Assembly: GCA_905178155.1 (NCBI GenBank)
Contig: CAJINV010000004.1
Coordinates: 4,876,619 to 4,940,618, forward strand
DNA from: Amoebophrya sp. A120
Taxonomy: Eukaryota; Sar; Dinophyceae; Syndiniales; Amoebophryaceae
Direction: 5' to 3'
DNA: 64,000 nucleotides
Numbering within the stretch: position 1 is the first letter of the stretch; every line of letters starts with the position of its first letter. The position numbers were made by a program, and so were the translations under genes. Shown here in pieces: positions 33,760-45,249 of the stretch. The notes under the pieces are model-generated. The model was not told where the DNA came from and did no database searches. It saw only the letters and a list, made by a program, of their open reading frames with translations.

Positions 33760-35796
33760 CTAGTACTTAGCTGCTTTTGCCAGCACGGCGCAGATGGTGT
33801 CCATGTTTTTCTCCAGCACCTTGGGAAGCATGCCGGACTCTGCAAGCATCTGCGCGAGCGGATCGTTTTGGCCGTGAGGTCTAGGCTTTGCTTTGAACCG
33901 TTTCCGGAAGATGCGACCCATTTCCGGATTGCGGTATCCACCTGAAAAGCATCCTACTCGTAATATGGCATACAACAACAACATTGCTGCAGTACTGCAT
34001 GACAAATTTCCTTTCGCGCCTAAATGTAAATCAGTAGAACTAGCAAATACAAATTCACAATTTGACTTCCCCCCTTGAAGAAAGTTGCAATGCAAGAATC
34101 ACTACCAGTAAGATGCTCTTGCGGTGGATATGCGATTCGTGGTTACAACGGTTGCGTACTGGTTGTTGAGATTGATCGGCGCGAACAGCCGCGTACACGC
34201 ATCGAAGGGCTGCATGGAGGAAAGCTGCGGACGCTGCTTATGCAATACAAATTTCCCGCACATGTACAAAATGCATGACGAATTTCGCTAATTTGGAGTG
34301 TCAAACTTGTCATGCTAAACTAGGATCGAAGCCAAGTTTTGTCATGCAGAGACCGCGTCTGCACGTGTACTGGAAAGTTACTGTGGATACTGCTTGAAGG
34401 AATTGGCCTTCATGGACTCTATCAGACCGTCCATCAGCCCATCATAGGTCAGGTGCATGGGGTCGGTGGTTGTCAGAATCTCGACCAGTGAGGTAGTGAG
34501 GGCGCCGCCGCGCCGGCCGTAGCGGTCTTCGCCGCCGTCGGACGATGTGGCGTGGTCTTCGCAACCGGAAATCATCTGGTTTTTGGGTCAGTATTGTTTA
34601 TACGGATAGGGATGAAGTCATGTAGTACGTGTAGTACACGTTCCCGTTTTTTTAGAGATATTTTGTGCCTGTAGGTCGTCGTGTAGTGACACTGTCATAG
34701 CAGTCCTTATCGACTCTAGCTCTACTTGACCTGAAGATCAAGAAACATGAGAAGCACACTGTAAAGATTTGTTTATGTTTTACGCAAATATCCGGTCTGC
34801 AGAAGAAGGGGTTCGTTTCCTCCTGCCACTCATTGTTGTGCCTCACCCACTTCCACGGCAGATCCATAGCCGTCCCGCTGTGACAGGCGTCAATGATGCA
34901 GGTGAGGCTGACGCCTTCCGTATTCCGTGAAAATTGACCATCCCCATCCACTTTGTGCATGACAAACTACAGAGGACTCTACGCCTACCTCTATGGATGT
35001 TTTGCATGACAAACTGGATAGGGATGGTTAATCTTCAGGGGGTATTCCGGCATCCGCTGCACCAGCTTCTCGAAGATGATATCATCGGTGACCATGCCAC
35101 TGCGCTGAAAATCCAGTGGCAGGAGCGTGTCGTTCATGCCGTCTTCTTCAAACCCTTCAGGATCTTCCTGTTGCGACCCGTGTCCGGAGTAGGCCATGAA
35201 GAGCGTGTCGCCCGGCGCCGCGCCGGCTGCGAGCCAATCCATCTCACGCAGAATGTTGTCGTGGGTGGGGGGAGCTGGGGTTAGTGTCAGCAGGGAAGAG
35301 GAAGTAACAAGAAGGCATACTAATGCAGATGCAATAACGATAGCGACGCATAGGTAAAGGAAATTATAGACGATAAAAGTAAATGTGATTCCCATCATTT
35401 ATTTGCTCTTCTACGGACATAAGAGATTTCTAATTTGCGAAGCAACCAGAATCAATTACAATTGTTTGCTGTCAAATAAAACAAACGCATTGTACTTCCA
35501 TCCTCGGTCAAAACGTGGAGCGAGTTTGGGTGCCAGCCAAACCTTTCCGTGAGCACCGAGTAGATGTTGTGTACGTCATTGATGCACCCCTTCAACTCCG
35601 CTTTTGTTCCCCGGTAATTGATCCCAATCAGCAAGCCCTTGTAGCGGCCCGGCGTGCAGGATCGGTAGCCCTCGGTCCCGTCGAGAGCAGGGAGGGCGTG
35701 GACTCGCTTTCCAAGCGTTCCTTCGTCCCCGCTCGCGTCACTGTCCCCGTGGCCTCCACCTCCACCACCGCCGAGACACTTCATCAACTGTTTCAT
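33760..35796 (-). CDS. metacaspase (type-I-like cysteine protease)
   Basis: A caspase-fold protease with Arg/Lys specificity in this family. It starts at the ATG at 35796 (MKQLMKCLGG, preceded by an in-frame stop). Exons are 35496-35796, 35045-35274, 34784-34920, 34390-34575, 34131-34238 and 33760-33934. Key segments: KGLLIGINYRGTKAELKGC; LTEDGTPPTHDNILREMDWL across a GT-AG intron (35275-35495); catalytic His in MAYSGHGSQQEDPEG; catalytic Cys in CIIDACHSGTAMDLP. A second GT-AG intron (34576-34783) then leads to MISGCEDHATSSDG. Three introns (34921-35044, 34239-34389, 33935-34130) are introners whose removal gives QRMPEGVSL, FKQRPQLSS and TTNRNPEMGRIFRKR in frame. Both catalytic residues are intact, so it is likely active. 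The prodomain is very short. Confidence 0.93.
33935..34130. mobile_element. introner, family D, 196 bp, in metacaspase
   Basis: TATCCACCTGAAAAGCATCC at one end mirrored by GGTGGATA at the other. The flanks TGCGG/TGCGA match at 4 of 5. Removal restores TTNRNPEMGR. Confidence 0.8.
34239..34389. mobile_element. introner, family A, 151 bp, in metacaspase
   Basis: TATGCAATACAAATTTCCCG start, ACTGTGGATA end. A perfect 5-bp duplication CTGCT flanks it. It is near-identical in body to the unit at 61547-61700. Removal restores FKQRPQLSS. Confidence 0.9.
34921..35044. mobile_element. introner, family J, 124 bp, in metacaspase
   Basis: Inverted arms TTGACCATCCCCATCC and GGATAGGGATGGTTAA lie inside a unit running TATTCC...GGGTA. 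A perfect duplication TTCCG flanks it (34916-34920, 35045-35049). Removal gives VQRMPEGVSLTC just upstream of the catalytic Cys. Confidence 0.9.
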
Positions 35797-35799
35797 CTT

Positions 35800-36470
35800 C
35801 TGGAGCAGGAGCAGTCAAACTAGGGGTGGTGCGTCGCGGACTATCTTGACTTGTAGCTGCTGATAATCCGCAACTTTCCGATTAAGGACCTCGACCTTCC
35901 CTGCTGGTGAGCCACGCCGGGTGCATGCGCCCAAGCTGTGCTTTCGATGCTGCTCCGGCAAAGGCTGTTGCAACAAAGAACACCACAGTTCGTTCTTTAG
36001 TTGCTGCTGCTCTCTCGGTGCGTGTAGTTCTATGACTTTCAAGTTGCCTAAGTATGCGAAAGTGTTCTAAGTGGCGCGACCCCGCCTACTGCTTCGCAAT
36101 GAAATTACATCCTGCTTCTCCTGGTCCTGGTAAACACAAATTTGGAGTTGTGGTCCGTTCATCCTGCGGGGCGATCTGACTCAGTTGTGGTGGTACAACA
36201 TTTCCCGCTCGAATCGGATGCCGACAAAGGTTTCCTCTCATTCTCGCGAAAAACACGCCCGGACCCGTCTTCTTTTGCAGGAGATAATAACTGAAAGCAA
36301 CCCTAGGCACTCCACTCCCTCTCGCTCCTCATGACGCTGCGTGCCAAATGCACACTTGGCCGAACTCCTTACAGTGTCCTCGCCCTGCGCTTCTTGCGCT
36401 TTTTCGGCGCCATTAAAAGTAATCTTTTTTTCATTTTGGTCTCTAGCCAGCATCACAAGAAACAAACTTG
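35800..36470. other. intergenic upstream of metacaspase
   Basis: Only short frames; no gene or repeat recognised. Confidence 0.5.
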
Positions 36471-36479
36471 CAATGTCCA

Positions 36480-37315
36480 CAGAGGGGCCTCCCTCACGAT
36501 GCCGACGAGGCCGAATCTTTCATAACCCGCGCGGCCTTTCTCTCTGCGTGCGGCGCGCCACGGAGGCAGAAACAGGACATGACACACACCGAATGGCGCG
36601 CCAGTCAGGAAACAAGCCAGCCTTCTCCGGACGGGGCGACGCCAGGGTATGAATGCGGCTACGGGAGAAGCACCCCCATCACGGGCAGGACGAGGCCCAT
36701 TTGCGGCGCGGGTCAACGAATGCGCTGGCGCCGCGCGCACTTTCCACTGAAGGCCACGGCGCTATGTATCTACCAACCGGGCTCGCTGGCGGGGCGGCCG
36801 GGGCCCCGCCCGTTTCCTAGCGCCGCCCATCCAAGTGTCGGCCGCCCGGCCGCGCCGCGCTTGGGCGCTGGCTGCGCCGCCCGACCGGCGCGCGGGGGTC
36901 ACATTGTGGGCCGGCGCCACGGCGGCCTAGCTGGCGGGGTGTGGAGGCGGCATCAAACGCAGACCGGCCGGGCCAAAAGTGCCGCCCGTCGCTCGGGGCC
37001 AGCCGACGGCAAAAAGCCCTGTGCTTCGAATTACCGCCAAGCTGGCGCCCGCGCCCCATGCCATGCCGCGCCATGCTGTGCGCCCCACGCCGCCCCCTTC
37101 TCGTAGGTGGGTGGCCGCCGCCCGGCGGCTGCGCAACTCTTGCCAGTGGTTTTCTATGCCTCGCACTCGCTCCTGCCGGTGGTTGCGTACCTCGCGCACG
37201 CTCTGCCCCGCCGACTCGCTGCGGGTCCCTGGCGCAACCAATGACGCGCGCGACCAGACACTGTGCGCGGAGGGCGTCCCAGGTCATGGGGCGGATACGG
37301 ATTGCCATCACGCTA
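36480..37315. other. GC-rich gene-free block 2
   Basis: A compositionally abrupt GC-rich stretch with many GGCGCGCC, GGCCGGCC and GCCGCC runs. It holds long open frames on both strands that I take as by-products of composition. It ends near 37315, where ordinary AT-richer sequence resumes. Confidence 0.7.
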
Positions 37316-37734
37316 GGAGTTTATCTAAAATGAAAATCTATTATCTTGCTGATACGCCCGGATGGAGAAACAAATGCAAAGAAACGGGGCGCGATGCCTC
37401 GATAAACACCAACCCCGACGCTGGGCTCTCACTCACTGACCGGACCAACCGCTTCTCCGTTTCTCTCATTCGGTCCCCTCCGTCGGCTACTCAGAGTCAA
37501 TACTCAACATAAATAAACCGACCGAAAGGAACTCGTCTCCACAAAATAAGCCTCGCTATCCACATCACGCACAGCCCTGTTAGCCTCGGCTTGCAATCAT
37601 GCGCCTCTTTTTGGCTGTCCTCACTTTCTCTCAACCACGAGTCGGCTTCCAGACTTTCGAGAGCAAGGCGATCATGCCTACAAGGGCGTAGCATTTCCTT
37701 TTCAGCGCACCAGCTCATGCCTTGCTTCCTACCT

Positions 37735-38480
37735 TCAGAAGCCCTACTTCCGGCGCACCAACAAGGCGCCCAATCCCACTTGTAGTTTGGAGGGCAGCAG
37801 CCGCACGGCACCACCAGGGGCGGCGGGCTGCGCTTCAAAGGCGGCCATACCGCCAACCATCCACCCAGTGGTCCGCCGGGAGGCCCAGCAGGGCTGGGAC
37901 TGCTGCCGTGCGGCGCCGGCCGTCCGACCGAGGTTGCCCGAGGCCGAGACGGCCCCCTCGCTCGGCTCCCGCTGCGTGCGCAGGCCTCCCGGCGGCGAAA
38001 CACGGAGACCGCGCGCCCGCTCCTAGCTCCCCTGCGCTGCTTCCCGGCAAAGCGTTCCGCGGAGGCGTGCGCGCGACCGCAACACGCGGGGGCGTGGCCA
38101 TGATAATGCATGGCGGGGCCACTCTATTGGCCCAGCGGCGCTGCGAGACGGCCGGAGCCAGTGCGCGGCCCGGCCGGCAGGCCAATCCTAGGCCTAGCAC
38201 AGCACTAGGGGGGCGCGTCTCGGGCGGAAAGCCTTCGGGCGGAGCCCAGGGGCCCGCGCCCTTGCAGAAAAGGGAAGCAAGGCGGTCGAGGCGGCGGCGG
38301 GGCTGTCGCGCGGGTGGTTAATTTATAAAAACCGTATACGGGGGCGCCTTATAAAAACCGCATACCGATAACGGGGGCGCCTCTCGGGGTCGGCGCGAAT
38401 GCCGCAGGCCGCGCATTCTCACAAGGCGACGGCGCGGGTGTCCTTCTCGCCGTGGTCGTGCTCGTAGGGAATGCCGCGCG
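37735..38480. other. GC-rich gene-free block 3
   Basis: The same character as the two other blocks. Near 38330-38380 it contains a short direct repeat (ATAAAAACCG followed by TATACGG or CATACCG with GGGGGCGCC). No coding claim is made. Confidence 0.65.
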
Positions 38481-38499
38481 CGCCCAGCATAGAAGTTGA

Positions 38500-39610
38500 A
38501 GCGGTCGAGCCGCCGCCGGTACTGCACGGCTTTCCACTTTTGCGGCCAACACGTCGCTGCGCCGCCACGATGATACAAGGAGCAAGAAGAGGACCCATTG
38601 GTCGCTACCTCTCTGCCACGCCAGCAGTTTCGCTGGCATGGACACTTTTTGGATCGGTCGAAAGTATCAACGTCCCTAGTAGGCATAGGCATTCGTATTC
38701 ACGGAGAAGCAAATACTCCGAAGAGGACACGACCATGCGGAACAAACGTGAAACAGGTAAAGAGAAGCTGCGTTGTACGTAATAACCCATCAACAATTAA
38801 TATTGCGATTGCCGCAAGACTCTTGCGCGGCGCTTGCTCGTCTCTCCTCGCAATCGCGCTCAACAAGGATGAAACACTGTGTTTTGATGTTGTAGACTCA
38901 ATAATCAAAAACGCCCTCGTCACCATCGGGTGCGACCAATGGCCGTGGTTGTCAAATCTTGATGAGGCACCGATGCAAAAAAACAAAATCACGAGGAGGA
39001 TGCGCTACTTACCATAATTAGTGGTCATGGTGCACGCTGCTTTCCTCTCTTGCCTGCAACGAGGTGGCTTCTCGATCACAGTTTCATTGTTTGCTGCAAT
39101 AACAATAGCACGCGTGGTATGTGTATGACCACCAATAGACGAGGGCTCGTCTGCCGTCTAAGTGAAGGCGCACCCCACGACATCCATCCGCTGTGCAGTT
39201 GCAACGAAGCAATACCGTGCACAACCACTGGGCCGAGTTTCTCGCAGCCAACATTTCAACGGGCAGCTACATAATCTCAGCTTGAGCTTTTTTTTTGACT
39301 TCATATGTTTCATTTTTTTTTATGTGTTCATCCTTCCAGCGAGTGCGAGAGTTGATGAATATGATATCAAAGTGCTACGAAAATCAGTTGTCATAAATTG
39401 TAATTTGACCAGCATACTCCTAATCATACACGAAAGATCTTCTATCCTCACGAAGATCGTATAAAACCAATTGCAATTGCGTTTCTGTTCGTTTTTGGTT
39501 GCTACATCCATGAAAATAAAAATTGTATTCATTATCATTATTGCGATACGAGTATTGTACATGAGCCCCGTCTAGTACTCCAGCTGCTTTAAACGTATAC
39601 GAATTTATTG
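38500..39610. other. no gene supported
   Basis: A plus-strand frame of 139 codons (38598-39017) is the longest but has no splice, family or strand support. The remainder is AT-rich. Confidence 0.4.
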
Positions 39611-39624
39611 AATTCCTTCAACCT

Positions 39625-42600
39625 TCACTCCATCCACGTCCACTCCCCACTCAGTTCGAGCTGCAGCCCTTGCACCTCCGCTATGGGGTACTCAAATGTT
39701 ACATTCTCAACTGTTACGCAATCTGTAATACATGAATGGCAAAAGTGAAATGCAAATGGGGGACCTTGCGCGTCTTGCATGACAGATTTGGCAAAGAGTA
39801 TCAGCCTGCTTAGTCCTCTGGGAATTTGTCATGCTAGGCAGCTTGATCGCAATCGCATCGATTCTGATTGTGATTTTGCATGGCAAAGCATGCAACAGTT
39901 GAGAATGTAACAGTTGAGAACGCCATATCTGCGGAGATGCTCAGGGTTGCGGCGTGAAACGTGTCAAAGGTCCGCTGCACGTTGTTGTACTTCTTTTCGG
40001 TCTATGCATCACAAAAGTATCTTCGCACTTGTACTTCATGCATAACAAACCTGGTTCCCCAAATTAGTTTAGCATCACAAACTCCGTTTCAGTTTCTCTT
40101 ACTGGGGAGGTATTCTACCACGCAATTGCTACTAGCGCGATAGTACTTTCGCACAGGATACGATCAAGTCGTCGACAAAACTTCGCACTTCTTCGTCCGC
40201 GACTAGCCTGGCCTGCGACTCGTAAAAGTCCTCCAGGTATCAAGTGCAAACATGTGTAACTCTGAGTCTCAAAACCTCGAATGTGAAATTTGGGCATGAT
40301 GTTGGCTGGAACAACTGTAAGTGTGGCATGTGCAGCAGCAGCCAAGCATCATGACAAGCTTTCAGGCCAATTTCTGCTGCACACTGCGCATTTTTACAGC
40401 TTGCGTTTTCTTTTGCACGGCGAAGCACGCTCCTGCGCTTTTATCGTTGTTCATCAAGCAGTTCAGAATCAGACCTTGCAGAACTGCCAGACAACCAGCA
40501 TGTCAAGCTCCAGTTTCCCAGACTACCTGGCCATCATGTTTGCACTCCATACTTGATCCTCCGACCCGGGACTCGTTCCGTACGTGCCAACCCCGGCGAG
40601 GCCAAACAGATGGTGGCTATGCAATGCAAAAGTATCGTACTAGCATTGCATTACAAATTCCCGCAGCATTACAAATTGAGTTTGTAATGGTGATTTACGT
40701 TGAAAAAGATATTTGTAATGCATAAACGCAATTACTACGAGTGCGATACTTTTGCACAGGATAGTGGCTCTCCCCCGGCGAGTTGTTCAACATCCCACCG
40801 TACTGCAGCAGCGGCGACCCCTTCAGCAACGGTGATTGTTTCAGCAACTTCGTGGTGCCGCTGTTCGGATGGTTGCTGCGCTGCTGTTTCAGGTACTGTT
40901 GCGCTTTCACCGCCCGCGCCTGGATCCGTTCCGGGATGGAGGCGGTTTGAAATTCCTGGTTCGTGTTCAGCGCCGCCTTCCGCCGCAAGTCCTGGGACCG
41001 CTTGCGACTGGGGCTCGGGCTCTGGTGCTGACCACCGATCATGGTGCCAAGAAATTTCGCGGTCGGGCTCGGACTCTGCTCCGCCAGCTCTAGCTGCACG
41101 CCGCAGTAACTCGACTGGTCCCGCTCGACGAGACTCGGGTCTTGCGCCAACAAAATCTGCTCCGCCGGCGTCAAATGTTGATCTTGCTTCGGATTTTTAC
41201 CGTGCTTTCCCTTGCCCTTGTTCAATGCAGTTGTAGAACTAGAACTAGTACTCGCTCCACTGTGCAGCGCCGCCCTTGCAGCTGCTGACGAGCCGTGGTT
41301 CCGCGTGCTTGTCGGATTCGCGCCCGGCTTTTGGTTGTGCACAAAGGCGGACTCCAGATCGGACTGCATCTTCCGAAATTCCTTGTACATTTTCCCGAGG
41401 CTGCGGTCCGGATCGACTTGTCTGGACGAGCTGCTTTTTGATGTACCCTTCGCACTCTGCAGCAAAGAAAGCTTCAGCGACGCGTTCTGTGGCTGGTTAC
41501 CGACAGCACTCCCAGCCGCTGCAGAAGTAGAAGTTGCTCCTCGGGTCGCGAGGAAGTTGCTGGCAGCAGTACTCGAGGATGATGATTTTCCTCCATTTGT
41601 ACTAGACGAAGCGTTACTCAACCCCGTTGCGGAACGCAAAATCGACTTCGTTCCTGGTTTAATACCATCGGGCTGCTGCAACGTGGAGCTTTGTCCACCG
41701 CTTTCCTCACCGGACGTGACGGACTGCTCGTGGGCATGAATCCCCTCCCGGTTGTAGTTGAACAACTCTTGATGAAAGTTGCTGAGTTCCTGGTCAAATC
41801 CTGTGCAAAAGCATCGCACTAAGCGTGTAAAGGTAAACGCTGTTCCTGGATCGATGCCAGCTCTGCTGCTTTTTATTTTTTCACTAGCTTAATCTGCACC
41901 ACAAATTTCATAAGCAAAATTCCTCATCCGAGCATTATTCCAGTACACTTACACGATCTACCATGCAGCTTGTTAAGCTTTTGCCATGCATAGATCAGGT
42001 GACACGATGAACGAGGTCCCGCCGGTCCCGGTCTCGCTTATGGATGTGTCAGAGTTGAAATCGACAAATCGACAAAGTTGAAATGATTTGTCATGCTAAA
42101 CCGACCGAAACCACAACACAACCTGTAAGGGCACCTCACCGCAGATGGTTCGGCCACCAGGTCGTGGAGTCAGGCGGACCGAAGCCATCACCATCATCCT
42201 CGGGCACATGATCCCACTTACGCCAACTTTTCCTTACTTTCGCACACAGTCCTCACTTCGCCAACATGCGTTTAGCGTTCGCCAACGATCCTTACTTTGC
42301 GCCAACAAACCATACTTTTCGCCAACAAGTCCAACTTTTCGCCCACTGAGTACGTTTAACGTTCGCCAACGATCCTTACATTGCGCCAACGGATGCGTTT
42401 ATTGTTCGCCAACAAACCTTACTTTTCGCCAACAAACCAACTTATTGCCAACAGAGTACGTTTAACGTTCGCCAACGTACCAACTCATTGCGCTCACGGA
42501 CTGTGCAGGAGCCTACCAGGCAAACTGCTATAAGGAAGCAGCAGCCTGCAGCTGACTCCATGCATACGAAAATTTGCTATTCGGAACCCAACGGCCACCG

Positions 42601-45239
42601 CAGGCACAAATACAGTCTGCGATGAGGTTTAGAAAGGTCCGGTAAAATTAGGAGGTGCAGGTCCGGGTTAATGCACCTAACGCCGCGCAGTCAGGTGTCG
42701 CCAGAGAGTATAATCGCCGCAGATATGCTGGGGCTCGGGGCACCAGGAAAAGTTTTGACAGATGAGAGCGGGCCGAGAGAACTGGCAGCCTCAACGGCCT
42801 TTGACGCATTGTATCAGTGTCATGACCAACACAAAATCACAGCAGGACCGCAGAATACAAACGATGCAAAGGCCAGACGCCCCGAGGGCGATAAAGAGGA
42901 AAAGGCGGTCCCGCCAACAAAGGCAAAATATCAGGGACAGCCGAGGCGCTACTACCACCTGTCTCAGTTCATCTGTCAATTGGTAGTTACATAGTGGTGC
43001 CCGCGCGCGTGTAGCCGCAGGTGGCTGAAGGCTCTTGCGCGGATGAATGCAAGCACGAGGACGTCGTGCAGAGAGCAGGGCGCCGCTGAGGCCGGGACGT
43101 AATTGTAGAGAGAGATGCCGCTCTAAGCACAGCGCGTCGTTCTCAGCGGTCGGGTGCCGCGGGTTATCGCACTCGCCATAGCGCCGAGACGTTGACGACC
43201 ATCTGCTAAACGTCGATGGTGTGGTGATGAGACGGGGTTGGAGGCGTGGACAGTCCCCGACTGGCTACGGATCGAGGATGAGCACCATGACGACAGGGAC
43301 AGCGAGCCTCTGCGAGAGTTCGCAGAGATCGGATCGAGTCGAGTGAGTGGGCGCTCCGTCAGGACCGCTCTGTCACGAGATTGACAAAACCTGCGGCACG
43401 CCCCCCCCCGAAGGGCAGGGTTAAGAACCTTCGCCGTGCTTGCCCTGGATCGATCCGCCGGTAGCTGCAGACCCTAGTCCCGGATTATAGCGACGCCCAT
43501 CTTGGACTTTATCTCGTTTGTTTTTGCCCGGGGTGACCAAGCGCTCCGAAAACGAAAGATCGATAGCGAGATGCGAGTTTACGTATGAGCGTGCTGCACC
43601 GGATTGCCGTAGATCTGGATCGAGAAGGAGCTACCGAGTCAAGGACGGAGAGTCGAGCACTCCGAAAACGAGAAACCGAAAATGAGATACGAGCTTTTCT
43701 TTCACGTGAGCGCTCTGCGCAGGCTGTGCTAGTAGGTCAAGATCGAGAAGGACCCACCGCGTCAAGACCGAAGAGTCGAGCTTTCCGAAAAACAAACGAC
43801 CGACGTCGGGCACTCCGGAGACACAGGAGTGCCGTAGATCAGGTTCGAGAAAGAAGTACCGAGAAACCGCAAGCGAGGTCCGAGTTTGTCATGCATGTGA
43901 GCGCTCTGCGCTGAGCTTCCTGCGCGGGACTGCCGAGGATCAAAAACAGTTTGGAACTTCGAGAACTTTTTGAGTCAGAGTGCTAAACCCGCCGCGCTGT
44001 CCACGCGATTATGCCGAAGTCTCCTGTCGAAAAGCGCCAAAGTTACCGACTTCGCTCGGCGGGTTAAGGACAGCATTTGCCACACAGGTCGCAGCCATAC
44101 AGCGTCCTTGCATAAAATGCGATGCAAAAAGTGACTCCATTGCAAAGGACGCAAGGGAGGCAGATTATAGTCCTGGTAAGGGTCAAAAGTTGGACTGCTG
44201 ACTAGCATGACAGAAGGCAGCTCTTTTGCCCTAAACCGCATGACAGACTCGCTTCCAGGACCGGGAAAATTTGTCATGCACCGACTACAAACTGCAGGTC
44301 TAACTGGCATGGGCATCCATTTTATGCATGACAAATTATTTCAACTTTGTCGATTTCAAACCTGACACTCCCATATCGCTTTCCTCCAGCTGAATGCGCA
44401 CCGTCTTCTTTTTACTAGCGGAAGCGCCACCGTTTTGCTCCAGCAGCTGGATTGGTGACAATGGTTGGTCTTTAGAGGAAGTTGTTGGAGAGCCAGTTGA
44501 TTTTCTCGCCATCCAGCTATTGCGCTGCTGCTGCAGGATGGCCTGCAGAACCTGCTCCGCCTCCTCTTGGCGGCGTAGCGAGTCGGGACTCAACTCCGGA
44601 TCGCTGTCAATTGGGATCGCTGCTGTGCCGGCGGTATTGGTCGGATCTGGTGGAGGTTGGAGTTCAAATTTGTCACTTCTACTCCTCTTGTTCATTACAA
44701 ACATACGAAAGATGGCAATGCGATCTTTTATGATGCTGAAAACACTAAACGTAAATCTGAAGCTGCCCACCGACGACGTCCTAGGTGCTGTGCTCGATGA
44801 AAGAACAAACAATACCCGTGGCTCCTGGATAAAAACTCCCCTTCTGTTTCTCCCGTTCCCGTTCCAGGAGTCGCGTCTGCTCCAGGTTGCGCAGGTGCAT
44901 CGTCAGCTGCAATTTGATTTCGTGCAGGAAGCATTCCAGCTCCCGGTCCCGGTCGTACCACCAGCTGTTAAGCTTCTCCAGCAGCGAGTTCAGCTTGGTC
45001 ACGGGGTTTATTATCGTTGTCGATGGTGTTGAGGAAGTGACGGAGGATCCTGCCAAGCTTCCAGCTTTGAAATACGGGACGAGCCAATGCGGAAGTTGCG
45101 AGGACTTGTCCTTGGTCCGGCAGATCTTGTCGTAGTTGCGGTACAGCCAGTTCCACCCCATGCGGACCTGCTTCTCACTGTGCTTGTAGAGGACAAATTG
45201 GTACACAAAGTTCGGTAGAACCTGAAATTTTAGACTCAG
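39625..45239 (-). CDS. long intron-rich protein of unknown function
   Basis: The first clear exon follows an acceptor (AAATTTCAG) near 45239 and encodes VLPNFVYQFVLYKHSEKQVR, then a predicted coiled coil (TMHLRNLEQTRLLEREREKQ). After an unresolved intron near 44.70-44.85 kb come SDKFELQPPPDPTN and VRIQLEES. Removing six introners in turn then gives in-frame joins: QLEESETGTGG (42039-44375), VSPDQELSNFHQEL (41797-41992), GESHHLFGLAGVG (40618-40763), GSEEDFYESQARL (40238-40556), DDLIEKKYNNVQRTF (40003-40160) and LSISAEVQGLQLEL (39682-39926). The stop is at 39625-39627 after SGEWTWME. The largest exon is Ser/Thr/Gln-rich and basic. No known domain is seen. It may begin with the exon at 46.5-47.5 kb. 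Confidence 0.75.
39682..39926. mobile_element. introner, family E, 245 bp
   Basis: It starts TATGGGGTACTCAAATGTTA; GTAACAGTTGAGAACGCCAT...A is at the other end. Both sides carry nested TGTTACATTCTCAACTGTTA-type arms. The flanks TCCGC/TCTGC match at 4 of 5. Removal restores SISAEVQGL. Confidence 0.85.
40003..40160. mobile_element. introner, family D, 158 bp
   Basis: TATGCATCACAAAAGTATCT start, CTTTCGCACAGGATA end. The flanks CGGTC/CGATC match at 4 of 5. Removal restores DDLIEKKYNN. Confidence 0.8.
40238..40556. mobile_element. introner, family B variant, 319 bp
   Basis: TATCAAGTGCAAACATG at one end, CATGTTTGCACTCCATACTT...GAT at the other. The 5-bp flanks do not match, but removing the unit with 5 nt gives GSEEDFYES in frame. 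Confidence 0.7.
40618..40763. mobile_element. introner, family D, 146 bp
   Basis: TATGCAATGCAAAAGTATCG start, GCGATACTTTTGCACAGGAT...A end. A perfect duplication GTGGC flanks it (40613-40617, 40764-40768). Removal restores GESHHLFGL. Confidence 0.9.
41797..41992. mobile_element. introner, family D, 196 bp
   Basis: AATCCTGTGCAAAAGCATCG start, AAGCTTTTGCCATGCATA end. The flanks GGTCA/GATCA match at 4 of 5. Removal restores VSPDQELSN. Confidence 0.8.
42205..42490. repeat. degenerate CGCCAAC tandem array
   Basis: At least ten CGCCAAC-type cores spaced about 15-30 bp apart, with the recurring context GTTCGCCAACGATCCTTAC. It lies inside the giant introner. Confidence 0.85.
43540..43915. repeat. 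three-copy repeat of about 120 bp
   Basis: Copies start near 43606, 43731 and 43851. Each has a GATC(G)AGAAGGA-type start, most with ACCGAGTCAAGAC, and CACTCCGAAAACGAG or a variant. Copies end in GTGAGCGCTCTGCGC. It lies inside the giant introner. Confidence 0.75.
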
Positions 45240-45249
45240 GAGAAGTTCT

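Larger units (their letters stand above)
42039..44375. mobile_element. giant 2.3-kb introner with internal repeats
   Basis: The termini TATGGATGTGTCAGAGTTGA and TTTCAAACCTGACACTCCCA...TA carry inverted GTGTCAG-TTGAAATCGACAAA arms. A perfect 5-bp duplication TCGCT flanks the whole 2337-bp unit (42034-42038, 44376-44380). The body near the right end (44100-44340) resembles the 314-bp family-C units. Removal with one TCGCT joins QLEES to ETGTGGTS in frame, so it behaves as one intron. Between the ends lie two unrelated repeat arrays and no recognisable transposase. Confidence 0.85.

Noticed and set aside
36468-37106. 212-codon plus-strand ORF
   Set aside because: Inside a GC-rich island with long overlapping frames on both strands; opposite to the gene direction; composition explains it.
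37722-38321. 199-codon plus-strand ORF and 204-codon minus-strand ORF
   Set aside because: Mutually overlapping, in GC-rich sequence, with no recognisable domain.
42671-43914. Transposase gene inside the giant introner
   Set aside because: The two frames of about 107-109 codons have no catalytic acidic pattern or zinc finger and follow the internal repeats.
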